Below are positions 31,955 through 42,054 of a stretch of DNA of 64,000 bases, in pieces. Under the pieces are notes generated by a model. The model did no database searches. It worked only from the letters and a program-made list of their open reading frames with translations, and had not been told where the DNA came from. A program made the position numbers and the translations under genes. Source of the stretch: Lachnospiraceae bacterium 3-1 (GTDB lineage Bacteria > Bacillota > Clostridia > Lachnospirales > Lachnospiraceae). The stretch's first letter is position 1, and the number at the start of each line of letters is the position of its first letter. The stretch spans positions 124,001-188,000 of the forward strand of contig KE159592.1 in NCBI GenBank assembly GCA_000403255.2, read 5' to 3'.

Positions 31955-34609
31955 GTGTCAGAATATACACCAATGATGCAGCAATATATAGATACCAAAA
32001 AGGAGTATAAGGATTGTATTTTATTTTACCGCCTGGGTGATTTTTATGAGATGTTTTTTGAGGACGCTAAGGTTGCTTCCAAAGAGCTGGAAATTACCCT
32101 GACGGGAAAAAACTGCGGACAAGACGAAAAGGCTCCCATGTGCGGCGTACCCTATCATTCTGTGGAATCTTATCTGAATAAATTGGTATCCAAAGGCTAT
32201 AAAGTGGCTATTTGTGAACAGGTGGAAGATCCCAAAATGTCAAGAGGTCTGGTAAGGCGCGAGGTGGTTCGAATTGTTACACCAGGAACGAATCTGGACA
32301 CTCAGGCATTGGACGAGACCAAAAATAATTATATTATGTGCATTGTATATTTGGAGGATCGCTATGGCGTTTCCATTGCAGACGTTACCACTGGTGATTA
32401 TTATGTGACTGAGGTAGATCAGGAGGAAAAATTAAAAGATGAAATACATAAGTTTGCCCCTTCTGAAATTATCTGCAATGAAGCATTTTATATGACAGGG
32501 ATGGATTTTGAGGACTTAAGGCAGCGGCTTGGCATTGCGGTCTATGCGCTGGATTCCTGGTATTTTGATGATGAAACGGCAAAAAAAACACTGCTTGAGC
32601 ATTTTAAAATATCGGATCTTCATGGACTTGGCATAAAAGATTATGAATGTGGAACAATTGCAGCAGGCGCATTGCTGAAATATTTATATGAGACACAGAA
32701 AAACAACCTTGCCAATATGACTTCCCTGCAGCTTTATATCACGGGGAAATATATGATTATTGACAGTTCTACCAGGCGTAATCTGGAGCTGGTAGAAACA
32801 TTGCGTGAAAAGCAAAAGAGAGGTTCTCTCCTGTGGGTATTGGATAAAACCAAAACTGCTATGGGCGCCAGGATGCTTCGAAGCTTTATCGAGCAGCCAT
32901 TAATTGATAAAAAGGAGATTGAAAAACGGCTGGATGCAGTGGAAGCATTTAACCAAAATGCCATGTTCCGGGAAGAGATTCGGGAATACCTAAATCCCAT
33001 CTATGACCTGGAACGGTTAATCAGCCGGGTAACTTATCAGACAGCAAACCCCAGGGATTTGACAGCATTCAAAAGCTCTCTGGAAATGCTTCCCCACATC
33101 TATAATCTTCTGGGAGAATTTGAAACGCCCATGTTAAAAGAAATACAATCCGAGCTGGATGTTCTGGAAGACATTTACCATCTCATTGATTCTTCCATCA
33201 AAGAGGATCCTCCCATCTCCATCCGGGATGGGGGCATGATCAAAGAAGGCTTCGATGAAGAGATTGACAAGCTGCGCCACGCCAAAACAGAAGGGAAAAC
33301 CTGGTTGATGGAGCTGGAAACGAAAGAGCGAGAGAAAACAGGCATCAAAAATTTGCGTATCAAGTACAACAAGGTATTTGGCTATTATCTGGAAGTAACC
33401 AATTCCTATCAGAATCTTGTTCCCGATTACTATACCAGAAAACAAACCCTTGCCAATGCGGAACGCTATATTACGGCAGAATTAAAAGAATTGGAAGACA
33501 TTATTTTAGGCGCAGAAGATAAGCTTGTTTCCTTAGAATACGAAACATTCCGGGATATTCGGGATAAGATTGCCGGAGAGGTTTTGCGTATCCAGAAAAC
33601 GGCGAAGGCCATCGCAAAAACAGATGTATTATCTTCCCTTGCCCTGGTCGCAGAGCGGAATAATTACTGTCGCCCTTCCATCAATGAGAATGGCGTGATC
33701 AACATTAAAAATGGCCGCCATCCGGTGGTAGAGCAGATGATCAATAATGATATGTTTATTTCCAATGATACTTATCTGGATAACCATAAAAAACGCATTT
33801 CCATTATCACAGGGCCCAATATGGCAGGAAAATCCACATATATGCGTCAGACCGCATTGATTGTGCTGATGGCGCAAATTGGAAGCTATGTCCCAGCAGA
33901 ACACGCAAAAATCGGAATTGTGGATCGGATTTTTACCCGTGTAGGGGCCTCAGACGATTTGGCAAGCGGCCAGAGCACTTTTATGGTGGAGATGACAGAG
34001 GTTGCTAATATTTTAAGAAATGCCACCAGCGACAGTCTGTTGGTTTTAGATGAAATCGGAAGGGGAACGAGTACCTTTGATGGATTGAGCATTGCCTGGG
34101 CAGTGGTAGAGCATATCAGTAATCCCAGACTGTTAGGGGCTAAGACACTATTTGCCACCCATTATCATGAGCTGACCGAATTGGAGGGGAAACTGAATAA
34201 CGTAAACAATTATTGCATTGCGGTAAAGGAAAAAGGCGATGATGTAGTATTTCTAAGGAAAATTGTACCTGGAGGCGCAGACAAGAGCTATGGCATTCAG
34301 GTGGCAAAGCTGGCAGGGGTGCCGGAAAGCGTAATTGAGCGTGCGAAAGTCATTTCTGAAGAGCTAAGCGCCCACGATATTGCAGAATTGACAGGCAGCC
34401 TAATGATAGAAAATAATAAACCACGCAAAAAGAAAGAAAAATTGGATGAAGTGGATTTGACACAGATGTCCCTCTTTGATACAGTAAAGGATGATGATAT
34501 TATTCAAGAATTAAAAGAAATGGATTTGGGAAATTTAACTCCCATTGACGCATTGAATAAATTGTATCAGCTGCAAAGCAAGATTAAAAACCGATGGAAG
34601 TTTACATAA
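31955..34609 (+). CDS. mutS: DNA mismatch repair protein MutS
   Basis: Recognises mismatches and small loops and starts methyl-independent mismatch repair with MutL. The 884-residue length is typical. The N-terminal mismatch-binding domain has the Phe-x-Glu motif in FYRLGDFYEMFFEDA, with the intercalating Phe near residue 33. The ATPase holds Walker A GPNMAGKST at about 620-628, Walker B LVLDEIGRGTSTFDG, and ATHYHELTELE. It starts at GTG 31955 behind GAAGGAGGG. mutL begins 52 nt downstream, forming a mutS-mutL-miaA operon. Confidence 0.97.
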   Translation: MSEYTPMMQQYIDTKKEYKDCILFYRLGDFYEMFFEDAKVASKELEITLTGKNCGQDEKAPMCGVPYHSVESYLNKLVSKGYKVAICEQVEDPKMSRGLVRREVVRIVTPGTNLDTQALDETKNNYIMCIVYLEDRYGVSIADVTTGDYYVTEVDQEEKLKDEIHKFAPSEIICNEAFYMTGMDFEDLRQRLGIAVYALDSWYFDDETAKKTLLEHFKISDLHGLGIKDYECGTIAAGALLKYLYETQKNNLANMTSLQLYITGKYMIIDSSTRRNLELVETLREKQKRGSLLWVLDKTKTAMGARMLRSFIEQPLIDKKEIEKRLDAVEAFNQNAMFREEIREYLNPIYDLERLISRVTYQTANPRDLTAFKSSLEMLPHIYNLLGEFETPMLKEIQSELDVLEDIYHLIDSSIKEDPPISIRDGGMIKEGFDEEIDKLRHAKTEGKTWLMELETKEREKTGIKNLRIKYNKVFGYYLEVTNSYQNLVPDYYTRKQTLANAERYITAELKELEDIILGAEDKLVSLEYETFRDIRDKIAGEVLRIQKTAKAIAKTDVLSSLALVAERNNYCRPSINENGVINIKNGRHPVVEQMINNDMFISNDTYLDNHKKRISIITGPNMAGKSTYMRQTALIVLMAQIGSYVPAEHAKIGIVDRIFTRVGASDDLASGQSTFMVEMTEVANILRNATSDSLLVLDEIGRGTSTFDGLSIAWAVVEHISNPRLLGAKTLFATHYHELTELEGKLNNVNNYCIAVKEKGDDVVFLRKIVPGGADKSYGIQVAKLAGVPESVIERAKVISEELSAHDIAELTGSLMIENNKPRKKKEKLDEVDLTQMSLFDTVKDDDIIQELKEMDLGNLTPIDALNKLYQLQSKIKNRWKFT

Positions 34610-34661
34610 AATATTTATGTAAACCAAAAGCAGAAACGATATTTTGCAATAAGGAGCGCCT

Positions 34662-36575
34662 ATGCCGAACATAGAAATTTTAGACCAACAGACCATTGAT
34701 AAAATTGCAGCAGGGGAAGTAATTGAACGTCCGTCTTCTGTGGTAAAGGAGCTAGTGGAAAATGCCATAGATGCCAGAGCAAGCGCCATTACCGTAGAAA
34801 TCAAAGAGGGCGGAATCTCTTTTATCCGCATTACCGACAATGGATGCGGCATTGAAGCAGATCAGGTCAGCCTTGCTTTCCTGCGTCATTCCACCAGCAA
34901 AATCAGAAATGTGGAAGATTTGCTGACGGTCTCTTCTCTTGGATTTCGTGGAGAAGCATTGTCCAGCATTGCAGCAGTCTCCCAAGTAGAACTGATTACC
35001 AAAACCTCTTCGGCATTGAGCGGCACACGCTATGTAATAGAAGGAGGAACAGAAAAGTCCTCTGAGGAAATCGGTGCGCCGGAAGGCACTACATTTTTAG
35101 TGCGGAACCTTTTTTACAACACCCCTGCCCGAAGGAAATTCTTAAAAACACCTCAGACAGAAGCAGGATATATCGGAGATTTGTTAGAGCGTCTGGCATT
35201 GTCCCATCCGGAAATCTCTTTTAAACTGATTGTAAATAATCAGCCCAAGCTCCATACTTCTGGGAATTCCAACCTAAAAGAGGTGATTTACCATATCTAT
35301 GGCCGTGATATTGCCGCAAACCTGATTGAAGTTCAGGGAGAAAATGAATGGTTTTCTATCCGTGGTTTTATCGGAAAACCCTTGATTTCCAGGGGAAACC
35401 GGAATTTTGAAAATTATTTTATCAATGGAAGGTATATTAAGAGCAGCCTGATTGCCAAAAGCATTGAGGAGGCATATCAATCCTTTGTGATGCAGCATAA
35501 GTACCCTTTTACCGTCTTACACATTTCCATCAATGGAACTTATTTGGATGTAAATGTCCATCCCACAAAAATGGAGCTGCGGTTTCAAAATGGAGAAGAA
35601 GTATATCAATTTTTAAGCAATTTGCTTCGGGAATCCATCAACCAGAATGAATTGGTATATCAGGTGAGTTTGGAAAAGGAACGGGAAGAAAAAGCAAGAC
35701 AAGAGCGTGAAAAAAAGGCACATCTTACCTCCAGCCATAAGGCGCCGGAGCCTTTTGAAGTAAAACGGCTAGAGGCGGTAAAACAGGCGATTCGAAAGGA
35801 CAGTCCTTATGAGCCCAAATATGAAAAGACCAAGGATTTTGTGCAGAAACCGTCAGAAATTGTAGAAGAGGAGGTTACATTTGCATCCCAAATAAAATTA
35901 GCAGATGTGGCAACCACTAAAATAGAAAACAAAGAGACTGAAACAGGAGAGGTACCGGAAATAGAACAGTCTCGCAAGCTCCTAGATGAGGCTTCTAGAA
36001 AAGACCACAGAATCATTGGGCAGCTTTTTGACACATACTGGCTGGTAGAGTTTGAAGACCATTTATATATCATTGATCAGCACGCAGCCCATGAAAAAGT
36101 CTTGTATGAGCGGATGTTATCTTCCTTGGGGACAAAGGAGTGTACTTCCCAGGTGATTTATCCCCCCATATTGCTTACCTTAAATATGCAGGAAGAATCG
36201 CTGCTGAAAAAGTATATGGATTATTTTCAGAAGTTTGGCTATGAAATGGAACATTTTGGCGGAAAAGAATATGCGGTTACCTCCATTCCCTCCAATCTTT
36301 TTGGGGTGAACGGCCAGGAGCTTGTCATTGAAATCCTGGACAGCTTGGCCGATTTTCACGGAAAGGAAACTCCCCAGATGATTACGGAGAAAATAGCATC
36401 TATGTCCTGCAAAGGGGCGGTGAAAGGGAACCAAGCTCTTTCCAGAGTGGAAATAGAAGCATTAATCGGAGAGCTTCTGACACTGGAAAACCCATATCAT
36501 TGTCCCCATGGGCGGCCAACGATTATTTCTATGTCAAAGCATGAATTAGAAAAGAAATTTAAGCGGATTTTATAA
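34662..36575 (+). CDS. mutL: DNA mismatch repair protein MutL
   Basis: Couples mismatch recognition by MutS to strand nicking and removal. The 637-residue protein has the GHKL ATPase at the N-terminus: IAAGEVIERPSSVVKELVEN, DNGCGI, and SLGFRGEALSSIA. A charged linker (about 330-460) joins it to the C-terminal dimerisation and nuclease domain, which holds DQHAAHEKVLYE, the DQHA(x)2E(x)4E endonuclease motif found in organisms without MutH, and later CPHGRP for metal binding. It is therefore probably an active nicking enzyme. miaA follows after 13 nt. Confidence 0.97.
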   Translation: MPNIEILDQQTIDKIAAGEVIERPSSVVKELVENAIDARASAITVEIKEGGISFIRITDNGCGIEADQVSLAFLRHSTSKIRNVEDLLTVSSLGFRGEALSSIAAVSQVELITKTSSALSGTRYVIEGGTEKSSEEIGAPEGTTFLVRNLFYNTPARRKFLKTPQTEAGYIGDLLERLALSHPEISFKLIVNNQPKLHTSGNSNLKEVIYHIYGRDIAANLIEVQGENEWFSIRGFIGKPLISRGNRNFENYFINGRYIKSSLIAKSIEEAYQSFVMQHKYPFTVLHISINGTYLDVNVHPTKMELRFQNGEEVYQFLSNLLRESINQNELVYQVSLEKEREEKARQEREKKAHLTSSHKAPEPFEVKRLEAVKQAIRKDSPYEPKYEKTKDFVQKPSEIVEEEVTFASQIKLADVATTKIENKETETGEVPEIEQSRKLLDEASRKDHRIIGQLFDTYWLVEFEDHLYIIDQHAAHEKVLYERMLSSLGTKECTSQVIYPPILLTLNMQEESLLKKYMDYFQKFGYEMEHFGGKEYAVTSIPSNLFGVNGQELVIEILDSLADFHGKETPQMITEKIASMSCKGAVKGNQALSRVEIEALIGELLTLENPYHCPHGRPTIISMSKHELEKKFKRIL

Positions 36576-36588
36576 GGCAGGTATTGGA

Positions 36589-37536
36589 ATGAAACAACCA
36601 TTGATTATTTTAACAGGCCCTACAGCAGTGGGAAAAACGGAACTTTCTATCGCATTGGCGCAGATGATAAACGGGGCAGTGATTTCAGCAGATTCCATGC
36701 AGGTATATCGGCATATGGATATTGGTTCCGCCAAAATAAAAAAAGAAGAAATGCAAGGAATTCCTCATTATCTAATAGATATCCTGGAGCCGGATGAGGA
36801 GTTTCATGTGGTGCGGTTTCAGGAATATGCAAAACGTTATATAGAAAATATTTATGCAGAAGGGAAAATTCCTATTGTTGTGGGCGGCACTGGGTTTTAT
36901 ATCCAGGCGCTTTTATATGGCATTGATTTTACAGAGCAGAAGGAAGACAAGGAATACCGCTGCCAGTTGGAAGGGATTGCCAAGGAACAAGGGGCTAAGG
37001 CACTCCATGACATGTTAGCGCAGGTTGACCAAGAATCCGCGGAAAGCATCCATGCAAACAATGTAAAACGTGTCATACGCGCCCTGGAGTTTTATCACCT
37101 GTCAGGACAGAAAATATCCGAGCATAACGAAAGGGAACGAATGCGGGAATCTCCCTATCGTTTTGCTTATTTTGTGTTAAATGACCACAGGGACCGCCTT
37201 TATGAGAGGATCAATCAAAGGGTGGAACACATGTTAGAGGAAGGTTTAGTAGAAGAAGTCCGAAAGCTGAAAGAAATGGGATACGAAAAAGGTATGGTAT
37301 CCATGCAAGGACTTGGCTATAAAGAAATTTTAGATTACCTGGATGGGGCCTGTACGCTGGAAGAGGCTATTTACCGTATCAAACGAGATACCAGACATTT
37401 TGCCAAACGTCAGCTCACTTGGTTTCGACGGGAACGGAAGGTTATCTGGATTTCAAAACCAGATTTTTCCTATGACAATGAAAAAATGTTAGCATTTATA
37501 AAAAAAGAACTGGAAAGGAAAAAAATTTATTCATGA
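36589..37536 (+). CDS. miaA: tRNA dimethylallyltransferase MiaA
   Basis: Transfers the dimethylallyl group from DMAPP to N6 of A37 in tRNAs reading codons that start with U. The 315-residue protein has the P-loop GPTAVGKTEL at residues 9-18, DSMQVYRHMDIGSAK, and VVGGTGFYIQALLYGI. The C-terminal half carries QGLGYKEILDYLDG and RHFAKRQLTWFRRE, family signatures. It sits right after mutL, an arrangement common in bacteria. Its stop overlaps the start of the next gene by ATGA, implying coupling. Confidence 0.96.
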   Translation: MKQPLIILTGPTAVGKTELSIALAQMINGAVISADSMQVYRHMDIGSAKIKKEEMQGIPHYLIDILEPDEEFHVVRFQEYAKRYIENIYAEGKIPIVVGGTGFYIQALLYGIDFTEQKEDKEYRCQLEGIAKEQGAKALHDMLAQVDQESAESIHANNVKRVIRALEFYHLSGQKISEHNERERMRESPYRFAYFVLNDHRDRLYERINQRVEHMLEEGLVEEVRKLKEMGYEKGMVSMQGLGYKEILDYLDGACTLEEAIYRIKRDTRHFAKRQLTWFRRERKVIWISKPDFSYDNEKMLAFIKKELERKKIYS

Positions 37537-38807
37537 AAGAAATATATCAGCAACTTGGCATTGATGAAAGAGTCTTCGCCTACGGGCAGCAATTTGAAGA
37601 AAAATTGAAAGAAAGATTCCAGCAAATAGACCAGACGGCGGAATATAATCAGCTAAAAGTAATAAAAGCAATGCAAATGCACAAAGTCAGTGCAGAATGT
37701 TTTATGGGAAGCAACGGATATGGGTATAATGATTTGGGAAGAGATACCTTAGAAGAAGTTTATGCAGAATGTTTTCGGGGAGAAGCTGCATTGGTGCGTC
37801 CTCAAATCACTTGCGGCACCCACGCCCTGGCCCTGGCATTGCTGTCAAATCTACGACCGGGGGACGAGCTTTTATCTCCGGTAGGCAAACCCTATGATAC
37901 CTTGGAAGAAGTAATCGGAATCCGTCCTTCAGATGGATCTCTTGCAGAATACGGGATCTCCTATCGTCAAGTGGATCTCCTTGCAGACGGAGGTTTTGAT
38001 TATGAAAATATCAAAAAGGCAATTCATGAAAAAACAAAATTGGTGACCATTCAACGCTCCAAGGGATATCAAACCAGACCGACATTTTCTGTCGCACAGA
38101 TCGGTGAATTGATTTCTTTTATAAAAAATATCAAGCCGGATATTATCTGTATGGTGGACAATTGTTATGGAGAATTTGTAGAAAAAAAGGAACCTCTGGA
38201 AGTGGGAGCCGATATGATGGTTGGTTCTCTCATTAAAAATCCTGGCGGCGGACTTGCGCCGATTGGAGGCTACATTGTAGGAAAAAAAGAATGTGTAGAT
38301 CATGCCGCTTACCGCCTCACCTCTCCAGGTCTTGGCAAGGAGGTAGGGGCTTCTCTTGGGGTTATCCAGTCCTTTTATCAAGGATTATTTTTGGCCCCCA
38401 CAGTGACAGCAGCGGCCTTAAAGAGCGCAATTTTTGCAGCAAATATTTATGAAAGTCTTGGATTTCCTGTGATACCAAACAGTTGGGAAAGTCGTCATGA
38501 TATTATTCAGGCGGTGACTTTGAAATCGAAAGAAGCATTGATTGCTTTTTGCAAGGGGATTCAGGCGGCAGCCCCAGTGGACAGTCATGTAGTCCCAGAG
38601 CCTTGGGCAATGCCAGGATATGATGATGAAGTGATTATGGCAGCCGGAGCCTTTGTACAGGGGTCTTCCATTGAATTAAGTGCAGACGGTCCTTTGCGGG
38701 AGCCCTTTGCCGTTTATTTTCAGGGCGGACTGACCTGGTACCATGGAAAGCTGGGGATTTTGATGTCACTGCAGAAGCTCTATGAAGCTGGATTGGTAAA
38801 TTTATGA
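37533..38807 (+). CDS. Methionine gamma-lyase family / aluminium-resistance PLP protein
   Basis: A 424-residue PLP-dependent fold-type I enzyme of the YnbB (Alum_res) family. Visible conserved parts are GYGYNDLGRDTLEEVYAECF, the substrate-loop RPQITCGTHALALALLSNLR, the cofactor aspartate in CMVDNCYGEFVE, and the likely Schiff-base lysine in GSLIKNPGGGLAPIGGYIVG. Homologues have been labelled aluminium resistance protein or methionine gamma-lyase from similarity, and the true substrate is uncertain. It overlaps miaA by 4 nt, which places it at the end of the mutS-mutL-miaA operon. Confidence 0.85.
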   Translation: MKEIYQQLGIDERVFAYGQQFEEKLKERFQQIDQTAEYNQLKVIKAMQMHKVSAECFMGSNGYGYNDLGRDTLEEVYAECFRGEAALVRPQITCGTHALALALLSNLRPGDELLSPVGKPYDTLEEVIGIRPSDGSLAEYGISYRQVDLLADGGFDYENIKKAIHEKTKLVTIQRSKGYQTRPTFSVAQIGELISFIKNIKPDIICMVDNCYGEFVEKKEPLEVGADMMVGSLIKNPGGGLAPIGGYIVGKKECVDHAAYRLTSPGLGKEVGASLGVIQSFYQGLFLAPTVTAAALKSAIFAANIYESLGFPVIPNSWESRHDIIQAVTLKSKEALIAFCKGIQAAAPVDSHVVPEPWAMPGYDDEVIMAAGAFVQGSSIELSADGPLREPFAVYFQGGLTWYHGKLGILMSLQKLYEAGLVNL

Positions 38808-38838
38808 TAATATTTATGAATTTTTAACAATAAATTAG

Positions 38839-38867
38839 TATACACAACCGCTCAGATATGCTAGAAT
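38839..38867 (+). promoter_or_regulatory. Predicted extended -10 promoter ahead of radC
   Basis: TATACA (38839-38844), a 17-nt spacer ending TATGC, and TAGAAT (38862-38867). The TATG extension compensates for the poor -35 box. The same arrangement occurs at 56534-56562. Confidence 0.45.
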
Positions 38868-38913
38868 AAAATGTAAAACTTTTTCCTTTGCTTTGAGAGA
38901 GTGAAAGGAAGTT

Positions 38914-39606
38914 ATGAATACACATATTACTATGAAAGAAATGCCGGAATCAGAACAGCCTTTAGAAAAATGTTTCCGCTACGGAGCAAAAGCCCTGTCG
39001 GATGCAGAGCTGTTGGCAGTGATTTTGAAAAACGGCACAAGGGACATGACAGCATTGCAGCTCGCCCAGTTATTTTTGTCCAAGAAGGACAAAAATCTTA
39101 TGAACCTCACTAGCATGCGATTGGAAGAAATGCAGAAAATTCCCGGTATTGGGCAGGTAAAGGCAGTCCAGCTAAAGTGCATTGCAGAATTGGCAGGACG
39201 CATCGCAAAGACCAGCAGGCTGAAAAATGTAAGGTTGAATGAGCCAGCAAGCATTGCCGCTTATTACATGGAAACCCTTCGGCATGAGACAAAAGAAAAA
39301 CTGTTATTATCCATGTTTGATGCAAAAAGCTGCCTGTTAGGAGATGCTCTCATCTCCATAGGCACTGCAACAAACGCATTGGTATCACCAAGGGAGATTT
39401 TCTTGAAAGCATTGGAACATGGGGCGGTTTACATTGTGCTTCTCCATAATCATCCAAGCGGTGATCCAGAGCCAAGTGATTCTGACTTTCGTGTTACCAA
39501 GCGCGTGGCAGACAGTGGCGCTCTTCTTGGAATTACCCTTGCAGACCATATTATTATTGGGGATAACAGATATATAAGCTTTAGAGAAAAAGGCCTTTTA
39601 GGTTGA
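38914..39606 (+). CDS. radC: RadC family JAB-domain protein
   Basis: A 230-residue RadC/DUF2466 protein. The N-terminal part has a helix-hairpin-helix (MQKIPGIGQVKAVQLKCIAE, about 70-90) that may contact DNA. The C-terminal half is a JAB/MPN metalloprotease-like fold with the zinc motif HNHPSGDPEPSDSD (about 173-186). The cellular role is unsettled: the early link to DNA repair was not confirmed, and mobile-element-linked copies are common. In many Firmicutes it precedes mreB, as here, where the gap is 17 nt, so it likely leads the mre operon. The ATG has AAAGGAAG upstream. Confidence 0.92.
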   Translation: MNTHITMKEMPESEQPLEKCFRYGAKALSDAELLAVILKNGTRDMTALQLAQLFLSKKDKNLMNLTSMRLEEMQKIPGIGQVKAVQLKCIAELAGRIAKTSRLKNVRLNEPASIAAYYMETLRHETKEKLLLSMFDAKSCLLGDALISIGTATNALVSPREIFLKALEHGAVYIVLLHNHPSGDPEPSDSDFRVTKRVADSGALLGITLADHIIIGDNRYISFREKGLLG

Positions 39607-39623
39607 GGAAAGGAACGTAAATT

Positions 39624-40643
39624 ATGTCAACAAATGTTTATGGAATTGATTTGGGTACCTGTAATTTAAAAATATTTTGTAAGGCAACTGGAAAAGTAAT
39701 CAATGAGAAAAATGCCATTGCGACTGTAAATAAGAATCAGTTATATGCATTTGGAAACGATGCATATGCCATGTATGAGAAAGCGCCAGATTCCATTAAA
39801 GTATCTTTTCCGGTGGTGAATGGAGTAATTGCTGATTATAACAATATGCAGAATATGATTGGTGAAGTGTTAGAAAAGCATGTAAAAAATCATATCAAAG
39901 GCGCAGAATTCATCGTTGCCGTACCCACGGACATTACAGAGGTAGAGAAAAAGGCTTTCTTTGACTTGTTTTACAAGAGCCGGTTCAAAGCAAAGAGCGT
40001 ACTGCTTTGTGAAAAACCAATTTCGGATGCCGTAGGACTTGATTTGGATGTAGGGTCCCCTACAGGATTTATGATTGTAAATATTGGCGCAGATACCACA
40101 GAGATTTCAGTGATTTCTTTGGGTGGGCTGGTATTAAGCGATTTGCTCCATTTTGGAGGAAAACGGATTGATGAATCCATCATCAGCCATATGAAGCGCA
40201 ATTTTGGGCTGGTAATCGGCCAGAAAACTGCCATGTACTTAAAAGAAACTTTAGGCTGCGCTCTCCCAGAAGAAGAGGAACAGACCACTGTTATCGTAGG
40301 TCGTGACGTGGTAAGCGGATTACCCATTGAAATGGAAATTTCTTCCACTGTAATTTATGAAGCCATTAAGGACAACCTAAATTCCATCTGCAATTCCATT
40401 AAAATGATTCTGGAAAAGACGCCGCCAGAGCTGGCAAGGGATATTATTCATTCTGGTATCTATATTACCGGCGGTTCTTCCAAAATCAAACGGCTGGATG
40501 AATTATTCACCCAAATTACCAATATTAAAGTCAATACCTGTGAGCTGCCCGAAGAAAGTGCAGTGAGAGGATTGAACAAAATTGTTTCTGATGAAAAACT
40601 CAGAAAGTTGGCTTTTAGCATGAAAACCAGAATTTATAAATAA
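39624..40643 (+). CDS. mreB: MreB-like rod-shape actin
   Basis: Actin homologue that forms membrane-bound filaments guiding lateral wall synthesis. The 339-residue protein has the phosphate loop YGIDLGTCNLKIF near the N-terminus, a phosphate-2-like segment FMIVNIGADTTEISVISLGG, and the adenosine motif GIYITGGSSKIKRLD near residue 280. The sequence is somewhat divergent from B. subtilis MreB (DLGTCN instead of DLGTAN), but its place ahead of mreC-mreD and PBP2 supports the name. GAAAGGAACG precedes the start. Confidence 0.9.
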   Translation: MSTNVYGIDLGTCNLKIFCKATGKVINEKNAIATVNKNQLYAFGNDAYAMYEKAPDSIKVSFPVVNGVIADYNNMQNMIGEVLEKHVKNHIKGAEFIVAVPTDITEVEKKAFFDLFYKSRFKAKSVLLCEKPISDAVGLDLDVGSPTGFMIVNIGADTTEISVISLGGLVLSDLLHFGGKRIDESIISHMKRNFGLVIGQKTAMYLKETLGCALPEEEEQTTVIVGRDVVSGLPIEMEISSTVIYEAIKDNLNSICNSIKMILEKTPPELARDIIHSGIYITGGSSKIKRLDELFTQITNIKVNTCELPEESAVRGLNKIVSDEKLRKLAFSMKTRIYK

Positions 40644-40657
40644 AGGTGTAATCATTT

Positions 40658-41533
40658 ATGAAACGTAAATCAACAAAACATTCCATACCAACCAAATATA
40701 CTCTTTTGATATTGACAGGTTTCTGCATGATTGTCATGTTTGTAAGCTTTACACTGAATTTATCTGGAGGCCCATTGAATACCATTGCTGGATATGTATT
40801 TGTACCTATGCAAAAAGGAATTAATACGGTTGGAACCTGGTTTTTGTCCAGAGCAGATGATTTGAAATCCTTACGGGATGTGATGGAAGAAAACCAAGAG
40901 CTGCAAGCAGAGGTGGATCGGCTTACCCAGGAATTAAGTATCATTAAGCTGGAACAGTATGAACTGGATAATCTACGGGAATTAATGGAGCTTGACCAAA
41001 AGTATCCAAGTTATGAAAAGATAGCGGCAAGGGTGGTCTCAAGTGACAGCGGAAACTGGTTTAATACGTTCCTGATTGATAAGGGTACCAAAGACGGAAT
41101 TGAAAAAGATATGAATGTGATTGCAGGAAGCGGACTGGTAGGAATTGTAATTGATACTGGACCCAATTATGCAAAGGTCCGTACCATTATTGACGACGCC
41201 AGCAATGTCAGCGGCATGTCCTTATCAACGGCAGACCGTTGTATTATCAGTGGAAACTTAGCCACCATGAATGAGCAGCAGGTCATTGAATTTACAGACC
41301 TAAAATGTGAGGATGATGCAATCAATATCGGAGAACAAATGGTAACGTCCCATATTAGTGATAAATACCTGGAAGGTATTCTGATTGGGTATGTCAGCAC
41401 CATTGAACGTGATTCCAATAACCTGACTTATTCTGGTACAATTACGCCAGCAGTGGATTTCCAACATTTGCAGGAGGTGCTGGTGATACTGGATAAGAAG
41501 AATATTGGGAAAGAGCAGGAGGAGCAAGAATGA
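40658..41533 (+). CDS. mreC: Rod shape-determining protein MreC
   Basis: Bitopic elongasome protein linking MreB to the periplasmic synthases. The 291-residue protein has a short basic N-terminus, one transmembrane helix (LLILTGFCMIVMFVSFTLNL, about 13-32), a coiled coil (about 70-105, EENQELQAEVDRLTQELSII) and the beta-rich MreC core with ARVVSSDSGNWFNTFLIDKG and VIAGSGLVGIVIDTG. Its stop overlaps the mreD start by 4 nt. Confidence 0.95.
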   Translation: MKRKSTKHSIPTKYTLLILTGFCMIVMFVSFTLNLSGGPLNTIAGYVFVPMQKGINTVGTWFLSRADDLKSLRDVMEENQELQAEVDRLTQELSIIKLEQYELDNLRELMELDQKYPSYEKIAARVVSSDSGNWFNTFLIDKGTKDGIEKDMNVIAGSGLVGIVIDTGPNYAKVRTIIDDASNVSGMSLSTADRCIISGNLATMNEQQVIEFTDLKCEDDAINIGEQMVTSHISDKYLEGILIGYVSTIERDSNNLTYSGTITPAVDFQHLQEVLVILDKKNIGKEQEEQE

Positions 41534-42054
41534 AACTGAGACGCAAGTTGTCTGTATTTTTGATTATAGCCATATGTTTTCTATTGCAGACTACATTGTT
41601 CCAGGCTTTGTCTTTTGCTTCCATTTCTCCCAACCTTTTGGTAGTAGTCACATCTTCCTTCGGTTTTATGCGGGGCCGAAAAGAGGGAATGTGGATTGGC
41701 TTTTTTAGTGGATTGCTGTTGGATATTTTTTTTGGCAGCGTCATTGGGTTTTATGCCTTGATTTATGCTTATATCGGATATGTGAACGGTTTTTTCCGTA
41801 AAATGTTTTTCCCAGATGATATTAAGCTTCCACTGATTTTGATTGCAACGAGTGATTTTTCCTGTAACATTATGGTATATTTGTTTCTATTTTTCTTAAG
41901 AGGAAAATTCCGATTCAATTATTACCTGTTGCACATTATGTTGCCAGAACTGGTGTATACCATACTTGTAACCATTCTCCTCTATTTTATAATTTTGAGG
42001 ATTAATCAGAAACTGGAAGTGATTGAGCGAAGGAGCGCTGGTAAATTTGTTTGA
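41530..42054 (+). CDS. mreD: Rod shape-determining protein MreD
   Basis: A 174-residue polytopic membrane protein with five or six hydrophobic helices (for example FLIIAICFLLQTTLFQALSF and WIGFFSGLLLDIFFGSVIGF). The GLLLDIFFG motif is typical of MreD. It functions with MreC in the elongasome. ATGA overlap with mreC at 41530-41533 and an 8-nt overlap with the PBP2 gene indicate tight translational coupling. Confidence 0.92.
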   Translation: MKLRRKLSVFLIIAICFLLQTTLFQALSFASISPNLLVVVTSSFGFMRGRKEGMWIGFFSGLLLDIFFGSVIGFYALIYAYIGYVNGFFRKMFFPDDIKLPLILIATSDFSCNIMVYLFLFFLRGKFRFNYYLLHIMLPELVYTILVTILLYFIILRINQKLEVIERRSAGKFV